A stretch of DNA of 64,000 nucleotides from Rattus norvegicus. Lineage: Eukaryota; Chordata; Mammalia; Rodentia; Muridae. Where the stretch lies: the NCBI RefSeq assembly GCF_036323735.1, contig NC_086036.1, positions 42,097,550 to 42,161,549 on the forward strand. Reading direction: 5' to 3'. Shown in pieces: positions 1 through 11,807 of the stretch (position 1 is its first letter; each line of letters starts with the position of its first letter). The notes beneath the pieces are model-generated. The model did not search any database. It had not been told where the DNA came from and saw nothing but the letters and a program-made list of their open reading frames with translations. Position numbers and translations under genes: made by a program.

Positions 1-639
1 ATGCTGGGCAATTTGGGCATGAAAACCATTCTGAAACTTTCCCTTAGATGAAAAATCAGTAGAGTACACATTTTACCAGAGTCAGAGTAGGGAAATGTCT
101 GTCTGACAGGCTGAGAGTTTATGAGACTGCATTCCCAACCTCAGCCAGATTTATTATGCTGTGTAAAAAAAGTAAAGGGTCTCTCAAAATCTCCATGTGA
201 AGAGTCAGCTAGGAGCTCGTGAAAGGTTTTTAAAGATTATTTGTTAAATGTCCTCTCCATGCGGCCCAAAGGGCTCATTTCCATGGAACAGTGCTGGTGC
301 TTATTGGGTCCTTCCACTGGGAAGAGCCCACTCATTCCCCAGGCTCACCTCACAGTGTCTGTCCCTGAAGAATATGCTCAGTTAACACCTTCCTAGATCT
401 GCTGAGAACACAGGATGAAGAGCGAAGGCTCAGGGTGGCTCTTGCTGTCTCCTGGCTCTGATGGTTGTGGCGTGATCACCATGGGAAGGCCTGTGTGACC
501 ATCTCCCATGCACCAGGAGATAATGCTTTGAGCAGGAACATGTGTTTGCCTTTTGTCTGTTTTACTTTAGCATTGGGAATCTCACTGTGATAACCTCCCA
601 GAATTCCTTGCATTAGAAAAGACTCAATGACATAGAAGA
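1..639. other. Unique non-coding DNA, no gene seen
   Basis: No recognisable exon, SINE or LTR was identified here. Composition is ordinary and there is no long open frame apart from one running through the adjacent trinucleotide tract. Confidence 0.5.

Positions 640-686
<47 letters not shown>
640..686. repeat. (ATA)n / (TAA)n microsatellite
   Basis: An uninterrupted AAT-type trinucleotide tract of about 47 bp. Read on the minus strand it gives a poly-tyrosine frame, which is an artefact of the repeat. Confidence 0.95.
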
Positions 687-687
<1 letters not shown>

Positions 688-1298
688 TTTTACTCATTAA
701 TATTTGTGAGAAAACTGTAAAGACAAAATAGAAAACTAAACTATTTCTTCAGAGACTCAGGAAACCAATCCCAAGACAGAAAGGCTGGAAATCTCTATGC
801 TTCGGTTTGGATTTCACAAGCCACTGTGGTTTGAGGCACAAGCCTGAGGGCTCAGCATAAAAAAAGACTCTCCTACCTCTCCCTTGCCACAGTCAGATGA
901 CTCCCAAAATGCAAGGTTAGGAGACCAGGAGATTTTTCAGTAGTTAAGACATCCTCTGTCCTGGAGTGGCATGCTCTACTGTTTGAGGCTTGAAGTTACA
1001 AGGACACACTTTATAGAATCCAGTGACTATTTGCCACACCCCAGCATTGAGCCTTGGTAACTGAATCCAGCTAAAGAGAGACTTGGTAGCAGACCAATAG
1101 GTACAGGGTTTATGTTTTGCTTTAACATGGAGAGAGCTATCGTTAAGCCATTTTTTACATAGCTCATCAATCTGAATGCATTTTCAGAAACATTTAGATT
1201 ACACCAAGAAGACCGTGATACATACATAAGACAAATGTTCAATAGCCTGTAGTACATACCGAGAACTCTCTTTACCAAATATCTCTGCTGTGGCATGG

Positions 1299-1326
1299 TT
1301 TTTTGTTTTGTTTTGTTTTGTTTTTT
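1299..1326. repeat. (TTTTG)n short tandem repeat
   Basis: Four to five TTTTG units ending in a T-run. It may be the remnant A-rich tail of an antisense retroposon, but no SINE body is recognisable next to it. Confidence 0.7.
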
Positions 1327-1429
1327 AATACCTTAGTGCCCTACCCACTAACTTTATTTTTCACATTAATGCTACACACAGGAAATGTTTGTCCAGCACA
1401 CTGAAATAACCAATAAACTATAGAGGTTT

Positions 1430-1543
1430 TTAAAAAAATTGTATTTCGCTGACTTGTGTGTCTGTGTGTATGCATTCACACATGCTCAGACCATCTGACT
1501 TGACAGCAAGTCCTTTTAGCTGCTGAGCCATCTCATAAGCCCT
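1430..1543 (-). mobile_element. B3-like SINE fragment
   Basis: The + strand ends in 'gctgagccatctcataagccc', the complement of the tRNA-derived head of a B2/B3 SINE. The body before it has the TGTGTG/CACATG-rich B3 type. It is degenerate and partial. The split between B3 and B2 is by eye. Confidence 0.55.
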
Positions 1544-1789
1544 AAAGCTGGTTTTTAAACTCTTCACTAACCTGCTGCTAGCTTAAAGAATTGTAAAGAC
1601 ATATGTCCATAGGAAAGAGCTAAAACCATGAACACAAAGAGCTTAAACCTCAGGGAAGGAGCTAGGGCTATGGCTCAGAGTCAAATATGTGCTGTGCAAG
1701 TTGTGGAATTAAGGCCACTTTCACTACATAGGAGTCATGAGATGTAGAGGATTTTAACCCAGCAACCTAACTGCTCTGGCAAGGGATCA

Positions 1790-2000
1790 CATCCAAAGAC
1801 CTAGGTCTGTGTAATCCAGCTGGAATGTAGACATACCACACACCTTTAATCTCCTTGGCTGGCCTACAGACAGGCCCTTAGTACACACCTTTAAGGTAAA
1901 ATTAGTTTGTAGAAGGAAGCAGCCATGCTTGAAAGTGACATCTATTTGAGGGGCAGACAAAGTAATGAATCAGAGAAAGATTTGACAGAATCTCTTTTTT
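1790..2000. repeat. Rodent interspersed repeat, family not identified
   Basis: The text around 1810-1900 ('acacacctttaatc' and 'gtacacacctttaaggt') contains two B1-like 'cacacctttaa' motifs, and the following part resembles a repeat often seen in murid DNA. I could not assign a family, and it may be a composite of degraded B1-like pieces. Confidence 0.3.
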
Positions 2001-2033
2001 GATTTGACAGAGTCAAAGAGAGCAGTGGAGGGT

Positions 2034-2035
<2 letters not shown>

Positions 2036-2070
<35 letters not shown>

Positions 2071-2086
2071 GAGAGAAAGAGAGAGG
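2036..2086. repeat. (GA)n microsatellite
   Basis: About 50 bp of GA dinucleotides with a few A substitutions. Confidence 0.9.
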
Positions 2087-2545
2087 CAGGTTTACTGAGA
2101 CAGGTTGCAGAGAGAACAAACTAGACACAGGTGGAAACAAAATGAACCAGAGAGTGAGAAGAGGCCAGAAGAATAAAACATATTGCTAAAGCTGAGAGAA
2201 GCTGGATTGAATCAGTTAGCTCTAGTTCATAACAGCTGAATTGAAACAGCCAGCCAGAGTTCAGAAAGAGTGGGAAGAAGGGAACTTATTCATCAGTAAG
2301 CCTCCAAGATGACAGTTTCATTTGAGGAATAAAGGTTACATTTACGACGAGAGTTTAACTAGATTCTGAAACTGAGATATCTCTTATTGGAGAATTTCAG
2401 CTTCTGTAACCCATTCACCAAATACCTGATTTGAGAATTTCAGGTCACCAAAACAATGTGAATTTTGCAACTGCATCATTTCATGCAAAATAAGAGTCAG
2501 ATTAGGAAAAGGCACACTTGATGTGTTTGTTAAAAGCAAGAATTC

Positions 2546-2646
2546 CGGGGTTGGGGATTTAGCTCAGTGGTAGAGCGCTTGCCTAGGAAGCGCAAGGCCC
2601 TGGGTTCAGTCCCCAGCTCCGATAAAAAAAAAAAAAAAAGAAAAGA
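2546..2646 (+). mobile_element. ID SINE (BC1-type), young insertion
   Basis: The body of about 75 bp is an ID element: it opens GGGGTTGGGGATTTAGCTC, has the A-box region 'tagctcagtggtagagc' and the B-box region 'gggttcagtcccc', and ends in an A-rich tail. ID elements derive from BC1 RNA (tRNA-Ala related), are transcribed by Pol III and are mobilised by L1; they expanded mainly in rat. A perfect 14-bp duplication, aaaagcaagaattc, flanks it at 2532-2545 and 2647-2660. The body shows little decay, so the insertion is recent. The internal promoter looks intact, though activity depends on upstream context. Confidence 0.95.
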
Positions 2647-3663
2647 AAAAGCAAGAATTCTTTTCTAGATTTTCATATTTGAAGAGCTCTGTTTAAATGT
2701 ACACTATGCTTTGGATCATATCAGAAGTTTGGCCTCTTGTTTGGCACTATTTATAGGCAGAGTCACCTAATTGTGAAGACCTAGGTTACTGGGAGGCTGT
2801 GACATCATGGGGACAGCAAGAACCACTCCCTCTATTTCCACGTTTTTTTTCAAGTCCTAGGTATGAATTGAATAGTTTGGCACATGCCCATAGTATGACA
2901 CATTGCCTTACTTCAGACCCAGAAGCAATGGGGGCTAATTACTAAAAGTCCACATTTCCAGAAACATGCGGTAAAATGAATGCTTTCTCCTATGGGTTGT
3001 TTCTCTTAGTCTTCTGACAGCTAAAGGAAAGCTGAGTTTACTGACAGTGAATCAACAATACACTGTAGTCCTTTTGTCTGTCTTCTTTCTCCTCGTAGCC
3101 ACAAAGTGGGTAATCCAGCGTTCATCTGACATGTGAATGTTTTAAAACCTGCAAGGTTGTAAGGTAGGATGTGGCTCTCTGGGCAGAGTCTAAAGGGATT
3201 TGTGTCATTTTGAGCCCCTTGAAGGTTTGGAGCAAAGAGCTCTGGCACATGCTTGCAATCTTTTGAAGTGCATTGCTGTTGGCTCTTTATTGGGCTCTGG
3301 TAGATTTTGACCACGGGGACATGAGATTACCATAAGATTCAAGCCACCCATCTTGGGTGGTTTCTTAAATTTGTATTTATAATGGTGAGGAAGTCAAGAA
3401 GCATTAAGAGACAGGAGTCTGCAACATCTTGCAGGCCTTACGGAACATTCTCTGTGATTAGCACTGGAAAATTAAAATCCAGCTTTCAATTAAAGGCGAT
3501 TTTCATGGCATATTGGTAGCTATATAAGCAGGAGGAAGTGGTCATTATGGGGAAGTGGTGGGAGGGAGAGTCTCTAAGTACTCAAGACTGGGTTTATTCT
3601 GTCTGGTTTCATTTCTGTTGCTTTGATAAGTTATATTAACCCAATATAACTTAAAGGAGTATG

Positions 3664-4027
3664 TGTAGTGGTTTGAATATGTTTGGCCCAGGGAGTGGCA
3701 CTATTAGGAAGTGTGGCCTTGGAGGAAATGTGTCACTGTGGGGGTGGGCTTTGAGGCTCCTTTGCTTAGGTTCTACTTATGAGAAAGAGACCCTCCTCTT
3801 GTTTGCCTTCTGAAGCCAGTCTATTTCTGGCTGCAATTGGATCAAGATGTAGAACCCTCAGCTCATTCTCCAGCACTGTGTCTGCCTGGATGCCTCCACG
3901 CTTCCTGCCATGATGATAATGGACTGAAACTCTGAAACTGTAAGCCATCCCCAATTAAATGTTGTCCTTTATAAGAGTTGCTGTAGTCATGTTGTCACTT
4001 CACAGCAATGAAACCCTCACTCAGACA
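3664..4027 (+). mobile_element. MT-type MaLR solo LTR
   Basis: It starts TGTAGTGGTTTGAATATG and runs through typical MT landmarks: 'tttggcccagggagtggcac', 'gaagtgtggccttgga', 'atcaagatgtagaac', 'ctgtaagccatccccaatt', a decayed AATAAA-like AATTAAATG, and an ending near CTCAGACA. Length about 364 bp, near full size. No internal region follows, so it is a solo LTR. A 5-bp target duplication was not evident. MT LTRs belong to the non-autonomous ERVL-MaLR group. Confidence 0.8.
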
Positions 4028-4390
4028 AGAAAAAAGGGTTATTTTAGCTTGCAGTTCTAGGGTACAGTCCCTCATTGCAGAGAAATCACAGCAGGCAACA
4101 CTTGAAGCAGCTAGTCATAACATATTTTCAATCAAGAGCAGAAAGAAAGGAGTGTATGCACACTTAGTGTCCAGCTAGCTTTTCCTATTCTGATATAGTT
4201 AAAGGTTCCTAAATTAAGGAATGGAGGCTCCCATTTTTACACTGTCTTTTCCACATTAATTAAAGCAATCAAGATGACCCCCAATTCTAGATGTGCCCAT
4301 GGGCCAACCTTATATAAACAATCTTTAATGGAAATTCTCTTTCAGATGATTCTAGGCTTTATCAAGAAACTTAAATACAGTCAGGAAGGA
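4028..4390 (-). mobile_element. Antisense rodent LTR-like remnant
   Basis: The + strand opens with 'gggttattttagcttgcagttc' and carries 'tgggccaacc' and 'gatgattctagg', features of a common murid LTR-like repeat read in reverse. It is heavily degraded. The family name is uncertain. Confidence 0.45.
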
Positions 4391-4886
4391 CCACAGTCCT
4401 CATTGGTGAATTTAACTTTTGTGCAAAGATTAGAAAACCATTAAAATGATTATCATTTACATGTGTGAAGCATATGAACACCCAGTTGCCATACACGTGC
4501 TCTCCATTGAGGTCCATAGCCTGAGGGATTCCTAGTAACTGTAGGCTCCACCTGTCACAACTTAAGCAGTAAAAATATGTTTTTGTAGAGTTGAGGTGAA
4601 ACTATTGACTTTTTCTCCAAAAGATAAAATCAACAAACATTTACTAAACCGTCTTTTAGACTTAGCTAGCCACTATGCTAGGTATTAGGCCTAAGATAGC
4701 ACCAAAACACAGTATCTGTCCCAAGAGTTTGGGGGATGTATCTCTCCCTTAGTCTTGAAACTAAAATGAAGAAAAGGATCTTAGGATAGGTCTATATTTC
4801 AGATTATTAATATGCATAGTTATGCTAAGAAATTAGCATGCTGGAAAGTTCAGCAAGTGAGATTGTCAGAAAACAATGTAGGGTTC

Positions 4887-5260
4887 TATGGAGGTTTGAT
4901 TATGCTTGGCCCATGGGAAATGACACTCTTAGAAGGTGTGGCCTTGTTGAAGAAAGTGTATCACTGTGTGAGGGGGGTGGGGGGAGTGTTTTGAGGTCTC
5001 CAATGCTCAGGTTCTGCCCAGTGTGGAAGAGAGCTTCCTCGTGGCTGCTTAAAAAAGACAGTCTCCCTCTGGCTGCCTTGGGATCAAGATGTAGAACTCT
5101 CAGCTCCTCTAGAACCATGTCTGTCTGCACGCTGCCATGCTTCCCAGCATGGTGACCATGGAATAAACCTCTGAACCTGTAAGTCAGCCCCAGTTAAATG
5201 TTTCCTTTATAGCAGTTGCATTGGTCATAGTGTCTCTTCACAGCAGTGAACCCTAAGACA
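4887..5260 (+). mobile_element. MT-like MaLR solo LTR
   Basis: It shares with the copy at 3664 the segments 'atgcttggcccatggga', 'gtgtggccttgttg', 'atcaagatgtagaactctcag', 'ctgtaagtcagccccagtt' and the ending 'ccctaagaca'. It holds an internal G-rich insertion near 4973-4990. Near full length, no internal region attached. Confidence 0.8.
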
Positions 5261-6161
5261 GGCTCTATAAATAATACGTGGATTAACACGTGACTAAAAT
5301 CATCTACTAACGGGCACAGGAAAAGCCAAGAATTGGTGGCAAGAGACTCAAGTTAACGTCAGCCTCTGTGACATCCGAGCGTCGAACGTGGGCATGATTT
5401 CAATCCCCTTTAACATCAAGAGCTAGAAAATTAAAGAGCATATTCAATAAGAGTTAGATTAAATTGTGTATTGCTGATTTTAACGTAATTCTTTACACTG
5501 TATCTGGTACTTGCTCCCAGCTCCTTCCAAGCATGCACAGTTCATTTATTCACCATAGACCTGCACTACATTCATCCAGAGAACCAGGGTTCCTCTGGGC
5601 CTGTGTTTTCAGGGGTCCACTATTGCAGGAAACCCTGAACTTTCCCCATCCCTTCCAGCCAGTAAGCTGGTGGCCTTTTGGGAGGCGGGCATTTTGGTGG
5701 CATGAAAGTGTTGCCAATGTGCCTAATGCTGACCTCAGGATACAGGGACATAAAACTGGGATACTCACTCTGCAATTCACTTTTCAAATGCCAGCTTCTT
5801 GCCATAATCGGCATGCATTTTTCGATCACCAGAACAAGTAGGTTTTCTCTGTTTCTTCGCATCCTTTTGGATTTATAGTTAGTATTTTTTTAAAAGATCA
5901 GCTGCTTCACAGCAAGTGAGCTCCATCCTCCCAACCCCATACATTATAATTCAGCTATTTCTGAAGAGTTCATACTTTATCTCTGAATAAAATTGCATTG
6001 CATGTATGGGGAAAAAAAGGATCAGCTGTATTAAAGCCAACTTCTTTTTAAAAGCATAATTTTCCCTTTTCCTTTCCTCTCTCCAAAATCCTCCCAGGTA
6101 CTCTCCAGTCACTGCTCTCTTTAAATTCATGGCTTCTTTTTCATTAATTGTTGTTACATTT

Positions 6162-6162
<1 letters not shown>
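5261..6162. other. Unique non-coding DNA, no gene seen
   Basis: No repeat family or exon was recognised. A 125-codon + strand frame at 5464-5841 overlaps minus-strand frames of similar length and has no recognisable domain, so it is treated as chance. Confidence 0.5.

Positions 6163-6208
<46 letters not shown>
6163..6208. repeat. (CA)n microsatellite
   Basis: Pure CA dinucleotides over about 46 bp. Confidence 0.95.
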
Positions 6209-6209
<1 letters not shown>

Positions 6210-6769
6210 GCACACAGTTGATTATCTAATACCAAGACCAAATTGTCAGTCCTGAAAAAAAAATATATATATGTATATCTCCAATCAGATGCTGAGGTAG
6301 AAAATTACCTTAGTTCTGATATTTACCAGCCTCTTTTCACCTCCAGTTAATCTATACCTCTGGTGGGTGTTACTTCTAAGTCATTCCATTGAGAGCCCCA
6401 TGTGGTCTTTCACCCCTATCATGGTCAATCCTTAACGGTGTTAATTGTTTCCACAACACTGAGAGTCTGACTCCATTTCCATTCTATATTTCAAATACTT
6501 TATCATTAAGCTTTTGGGACCCTCAATCAATGTAGTCTCAGAATTTAGAAAGTATCTTAAGACCACCTGGAGGTACATGGGACCCAAACCTCGTGAGACT
6601 CCACAGCACTGACTCCCGCTGCTTCCTCTGCCTCTGTTCACGCAAAGCCTGATTCTTGGGCTTTTGGACCTTTCCCCACATTAACATGATTGTGGGGTTG
6701 GGTGTTTGGCTACAGAGGGTAAAGTAATTATTCCCTAAGTAGTTGTGATAAATTCCTGACAGGAGCCAT

Positions 6770-7012
6770 TTCAAGGATGAAATATTTATTTTGGCTCACA
6801 GCTTCGGTCCATCACAGCAGAAAGGTACCGAGCAGTTCATGGCAGTGGGATCTTCCTATCTTGGCAGAGCAGGAAGCAGAACATGGTATGGAAGGGGTTG
6901 GGAATAATCAGTGCCTCTCCCACTGACCCATTTCCCCCAGCTAGCTCTCACGTAGCTTAAGGGTTCCTCACCCTCACCTTATGGGTATCCAGTAAAGGCT
7001 AAGTTCCCCCCC

Positions 7013-7073
<61 letters not shown>

Positions 7074-7110
7074 CCTGTGGGGAACACTTCACCTTTAAAC
7101 CACAACACAT
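6770..7110 (-). mobile_element. Antisense LTR-like remnant with embedded (CA)n
   Basis: 'tttattttggctcacagcttc' followed by 'tccatcacagcagaaagg' resembles the reverse of a widespread murid LTR-like repeat. The pure (CA)n tract at 7016-7070 interrupts it, preceded by a C-run. Assignment is by eye and weak. Confidence 0.35.
7016..7070. repeat. (CA)n microsatellite
   Basis: A 55-bp uninterrupted CA tract following a run of Cs. Confidence 0.95.
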
Positions 7111-7195
7111 CTCTTCAGTCTTTCTCCAGATCTTGAACCCTAATATCAACTTAGGTGTCTTTATACTAATGGTTTCTTTTAAAAAGAATAATGTG

Positions 7196-7262
7196 TGGCC
7201 AGTGAGGTGGCTCAGCTGGTAAAGGCACCTGCCAGCAAGCCTAATGACCTGAGTCACGCATA
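7196..7262 (+). mobile_element. B3 SINE fragment
   Basis: 'ggccagtgaggtggctcag' and 'tggtaaaggcacctgcc' are the tRNA-derived head of a B3 element. Only the first 65 bp or so remain. Confidence 0.7.
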
Positions 7263-7789
7263 TGGGAAAACTCTGCTAATTAAGGTTGAAGTCTACCATT
7301 GATCAGATAACCTTCTGAGGCTTGGTACAATATGGAGAACTCCCTTCCTTGGCAGGGCTTCCCTCTGATCTTGTCTGCATAGTTCAAACCCCGAGCCCCA
7401 TACCTCTACCTGCAGAAGGTCACGCAGCCGTATTTAAATTACAGGTTCAGCTTCCTTTCTCCTGGTAAGAACCTGATCCGTTAGCACCTGAGACTCCTGA
7501 AAGGTTTCCTCATGATAATGAGGTAATTCTGTTTTCCTTAGTCTTCAGCCAATCTTTGCCCAACCTGTATGTTTCTACCCCCCCCCCAAAATTATATAAG
7601 CCTTGAATTACCCCAAGTAAAGTTGATCTGCCTCCCTGCAGCTGGTCCCTCTGTCATCACCACAGGGCTCCTCCCTTGCCCTCACATCATCCTCTCTCCT
7701 CCCATTGTCCTCATGGGCTGATATTGACTGACAATCCCAGAGGGCATGGAGAATCACATACATGCTGGTAGGAGAGCACCAGCTCCAGC

Positions 7790-7985
7790 AAGCTGGCCAG
7801 TGATAGAGTTCAGTGGGTAAAGGAACTCGACAGCAAGGATTCTGTCTCAGTTCAACCCTCCAGACCCACGTGGTGGAAGAGAAGAGCAACATTCATGAGT
7901 TGTCCTCTGACTTCTGCACGTGTGCCGTGGCATGACGTCCCCACACATATGCATGCGTGTACATATTAATACACAAATAAAGAAA
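7790..7985 (+). mobile_element. B3 SINE, near full length
   Basis: The head is 'ctggccagtgatagagttc', followed by 'cagacccacgtggtggaaga', 'gagttgtcctctgacttc' and 'acgtgtgccgtggcatg', then an ACACAAATAAAGAAAA tail. This order matches B3. It is moderately diverged. Confidence 0.75.
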
Positions 7986-8106
7986 AGCATGTGGTTTTGT
8001 TACAGTCATCTTCTTATCAACATTATCAGTGACAGTTTTATTTGCCACAAGTCAGAGTCAGAGAAAAAGATAAGATAGATAAATAAAACAATAAAAACAT
8101 AGACCT

Positions 8107-8289
8107 GGGGCTGGAGAGATGGCTCAGTAGTTAAAAGCACTAGCTGCTCTTCCAGAGGTCCTGAGTTCAAATCCCAGCAACCACATGGTGGCTCACAACC
8201 ATCTGTAATGAGATCCAATGCCCACTTCTGGTGTGTCTGAAGACAGCTATAGTGTACTTATATATAATAAATAAATAAATCTTTAAAAA
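8107..8289 (+). mobile_element. B2 SINE with target-site duplication
   Basis: A clear B2: 'gggctggagagatggctcag', 'gctcttccagaggtcctgag', 'ccacatggtggctcacaacc', 'tctggtgtgtctgaagac', then ATAAATAAATAAATC and an A tail. It is flanked by atagacct at 8099-8106 and 8290-8297. B2 is Pol III transcribed (tRNA-derived head) and L1-mobilised. Confidence 0.93.
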
Positions 8290-8805
8290 ATAGACCTTAC
8301 TAGACCATCCATGAAAGTCTACCATGAAATGAACAAGCATGGTTCACTCTCACACCTATATTTACTCTGGACAGCCAAACCAGGGAAGAGAAAAGCAGAG
8401 AGAAAGAGAAATAAGATGAAGTGTGGTGAACGAAAGGGAAAGAGATAGAGGGCAAAGTAGAGGGAGAGGAAGAGATGGAGCCCTCCAAACATGCCTGATT
8501 GGACACAGCAATAAAGCCTCGTGGTTTGGTTATAAAGGTGAAGTACAGTCTTTTGGGATAGATAGTGTCTCTGGAAAGAAGGGAACTGAGCTCCCTTTGG
8601 TCCATTCTTCTTCACCTTGACCTCTGCAGTGCAGTGAGAAGCACATCCTTCCCAGAGGATCTCCTCAGGCTGTGACTATTGGTGATAGATGCTTGGATCA
8701 CATACTGGACTCTGCTTTGTGTCCTGTTGTGGTCCAGACACTAAAGATACTAGAATAAAATGAAGCAAATTTTTGTTCCAGCTCCTCATCCTAACTTCTT
8801 TGGGC

Positions 8806-8906
8806 GATGGGAGTGAGGAGATAGGGTCTTGCTATATAGCCTAGGCTGACCTTGAACTCATAATCCTCTTATGCCAGCCTCCTGAGTGTTGGAATTCATG
8901 AGTATG
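8806..8906 (-). mobile_element. B1-family SINE fragment, antisense
   Basis: 'agggtcttgctatatagcc', 'ggctgaccttgaactca' and 'gagtgttggaattcatgagtatgcc' are the reverse of a 7SL-derived B1-type SINE. It is divergent, probably an old proto-B1-type copy. Confidence 0.7.
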
Positions 8907-8909
8907 CCC

Positions 8910-10303
8910 CACAACAACTATCTTTCCTGCATTTTTGAGGGCCTATCAGTTGCAAAATGCTCAGTGATGCTCTTTAAACAATTTTTCTTGCCAGTACCTT
9001 TTGCCAACTCCATATCTCTTCAGTTAGTGCTGACCTGGTGGAAAGTCACAAGCAATAGAATGAGAAAGTTTGGTGCTTCTCATAGCTGGAAAACTGACCT
9101 CCCAGGTCACTGTCCTCTGCTAAATACATTAATATCATTCTCAGGGTTTTGTCACTGTGATGAAACTTAGAAAAAATATTTTATGGGGATTATTGTATCA
9201 ACTGGGTCCAATCGGGCCTGGGTTCTTTTTTGATAAGGTAAAATGGGAGATGACTGTGTAGCAACTTTCAAACAGTAATAAACCGTGTATCTGAATAAAA
9301 TGTTAACATTGCTGGCAAGCAGAGATTATAGCAATGTAAATTTTATCTTTAGAAACAGTCCCAACAGTGTAGCTTTAAAAACACTGAGTTCTACTTGCAA
9401 TTATTGCCAAAGACTTGAAAATTCAGTTTCCTTCCCTGGAGTAGTTTAACTATCAGAATGGTTCCTTTCTTTATCTGCCCATCCCAAATTACACAGTTGC
9501 CTTAATCCTTTCAAAATTAGTGGATTTCCACCACGGGATTTAGCCAGAGGATATTTTCCAGTTCTGCTGATACCAACACTTAAAGTGATTATGTATAATC
9601 TATTTTCATTCCACTATTTCATCTTAGAAAATACTGTTTTCCCAATTTCTCTCTCTTCAGTAGAAAAGAGATCAAGACTGGGTGAGCTATTGGCAGTTGG
9701 CTCTGTGCCATTTGCAGGGAAATAGCTTTCAGAACTGCTGCTGAGGGCCTGTTTTTCCTTCCAAAATCCTACCATACCCTTGCCAGAGTTACAAGTCAAG
9801 CAAGGGCCAGGGTTGGGCTATTATAAGAAGTTTGGGATAACTAGGGATATCTGGAGATACAATCAGGGGGTGTTTGTATTAATATGACTTCTCTGAACAG
9901 TAGTCAAGGAAATTCTCTCTAAATTGTTTCAATGGCACCAGGTGATGGAACTTGGCTATGTTAGAGTGTATGGTAAGAGGCTAAGTTCTATTCACAATAG
10001 GAAATACTGCACAATAGAGTCTACTAGACCTTAGTAAAGCTGGGCAATTTATTTTGTTGGTGTTCCTGATTTCTTGCTTGATGTTATACAAGGGCTACAG
10101 GATGTACATTTTGTTGGGTATAAAATAATTTAGAATGGTACTGAGTGGCTGTTTCTACGAATGAGTTATATTTCTAAATGCTGCAACAGAATTTCTAAGA
10201 CTGGGTAATTTACAATAAGCATAAATTTTTTGACTCAAAGTTCTGGAGATGGTAAAGCTCAAAACCAAGGTAGCCTGCCTTTGCTTTGGCAAGAGTCTTT
10301 CTG

Positions 10304-10304
<1 letters not shown>
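8910..10304. other. Unique non-coding DNA, no gene seen
   Basis: No recognisable repeat, exon or RNA gene. AT content is moderate. The short frames present have no family features. Confidence 0.5.
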
Positions 10305-10357
<53 letters not shown>

Positions 10358-10398
10358 TGTGTAGTGTGTGTGTGTGTGTAGTGTGTGTGTGGTGTGGC
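10305..10398. repeat. Interrupted (GT)n microsatellite
   Basis: About 94 bp of GT dinucleotides broken by GGTG and TAG steps, followed by a short (GGCT) run. Confidence 0.93.
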
Positions 10399-10449
10399 TG
10401 GCTGGCTGGCTATGCATATATGTGTGCTTGTGGGGGCATATCTGATGTT

Positions 10450-10720
10450 TGTCTGCCTACATGGGGGTGTTCACCTGAGTATACAGGTAGAGGCCTGAAG
10501 AGGTTGCTGTCCCTCTCTGTCTGTATATCCTTGAGATAGGGCTTCTCGCTGAACTTGGAGTCTATGCCTTGGCTGACATTCCAGGCAGCGAAGCCCAGTG
10601 ATCCTCTCATCTCTGTCCCCCACATGCTAGGGTTACAAACCTATGCAGCCATAGCCTGTTTTGTTTACATGGTGTTGGGGATCAAATCCATGTCCTCATT
10701 TTCTTGCTGGATTGCATACG
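10450..10720 (-). mobile_element. B4 SINE, antisense
   Basis: The sequence has the reverse-strand B4 order: 'gagatagggcttctcgctga', 'gaacttggagtctatgcc', 'ttggctgacattccaggcag', 'atgctagggttacaaac', and 'ttggggatcaaatccatgtc' as the ID-like part. B4 is a B1/ID composite SINE. It is an old, diverged copy. Confidence 0.6.
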
Positions 10721-11513
10721 GCAGAGGGCAGAAAGGGAAGAGTATTAGAAAGCACTCTCTGCCATGGTTGTCTTATAATGAACTTAGTTTATTCACCTAC
10801 TGTCCATATCCACAGTGAAAAGACATTGTTGAAACTTGAGAGCTGAGAAAGGCAAAGCCTTAGAAATGGGGCAAATCTGATGTTTGGTTCTTACTGATAA
10901 CAGTGGTGTTTTGCTGACTTCTTTGGATATATAATAATTTTACTGATGCTCAGATGTTACAGATTTAACATTGTTGAGTGGTTGGTTGGTTCATTGTATT
11001 CCTTTAAGTAGTGTTAAGTATTTCCTGGCATGTACTTTTGTTTTTCTCTAATTAATTTGATTCTTTGGGCGATCATGTCTTTTGGTTCTTGCTAAAGCTC
11101 AGTTTTAAAAGATCATCAAGAAAGGAGAAGGATGATGGGATTATCAGAAGGGATGCTAAGCGGCCCTTTTAAATCTTTTGTGTTTATTGAAATAAATAAA
11201 ACCATAAACACAATGAAGAAGGAAATGAAAGAAAGATGGAATGAAAGTACAGTAGCTGAAGTGAGACGTGCAGAGCAGGCTTTAGAGGGGATTACACACT
11301 GAAAATGGAAGGAGCGGCAATCTCAAATTCACAGGGCCACAGGAAACCTGGCAGAAAGAGAAAGCACGCGTGAAAAATGAGCAGTGCACCACAAGCTGTG
11401 GGACAACATTAAATCGTTAAGCATATGCGTAACTGGGATCTCAGGACAGGGAGTTGGAGCAAAAAGTTTATTATGTGAAACATTAGCCAGAAATTTGTCT
11501 AATTTGATAAAAA

Positions 11514-11514
<1 letters not shown>

Positions 11515-11569
<55 letters not shown>
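11515..11569. repeat. (CA)n microsatellite
   Basis: A pure 55-bp CA tract. Confidence 0.95.
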
Positions 11570-11573
<4 letters not shown>

Positions 11574-11807
11574 AAACCCTTAAATCCACAGATCTGAAAG
11601 CTCAGTGAATTCCAAAGATAAGAAACATTAAAAAAAAAAAGGCAAAAAACATCTCTGATGGCACCCACATTGCTCTGTTTCAATGTGCTGACAGTTTGAT
11701 AGTTGTCACTCCATTCTATCAGCGAGCAGAAAGGAAAGATTAAAGGAGCCAGAGGACCGGGGCATCTTCGGTATATAACAGAGAAGTTGAACCCGTGGAA
11801 TCTCAAT

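Noticed and set aside
2546..2620. tRNA-Ala-like gene
   Set aside because: The tRNA-like A- and B-box regions belong to an ID SINE with an A tail and TSD; the body does not close into a full tRNA.
5464..5862. 125-codon + frame and overlapping minus frames
   Set aside because: No recognisable family; opposite-strand frames of similar length overlap it.
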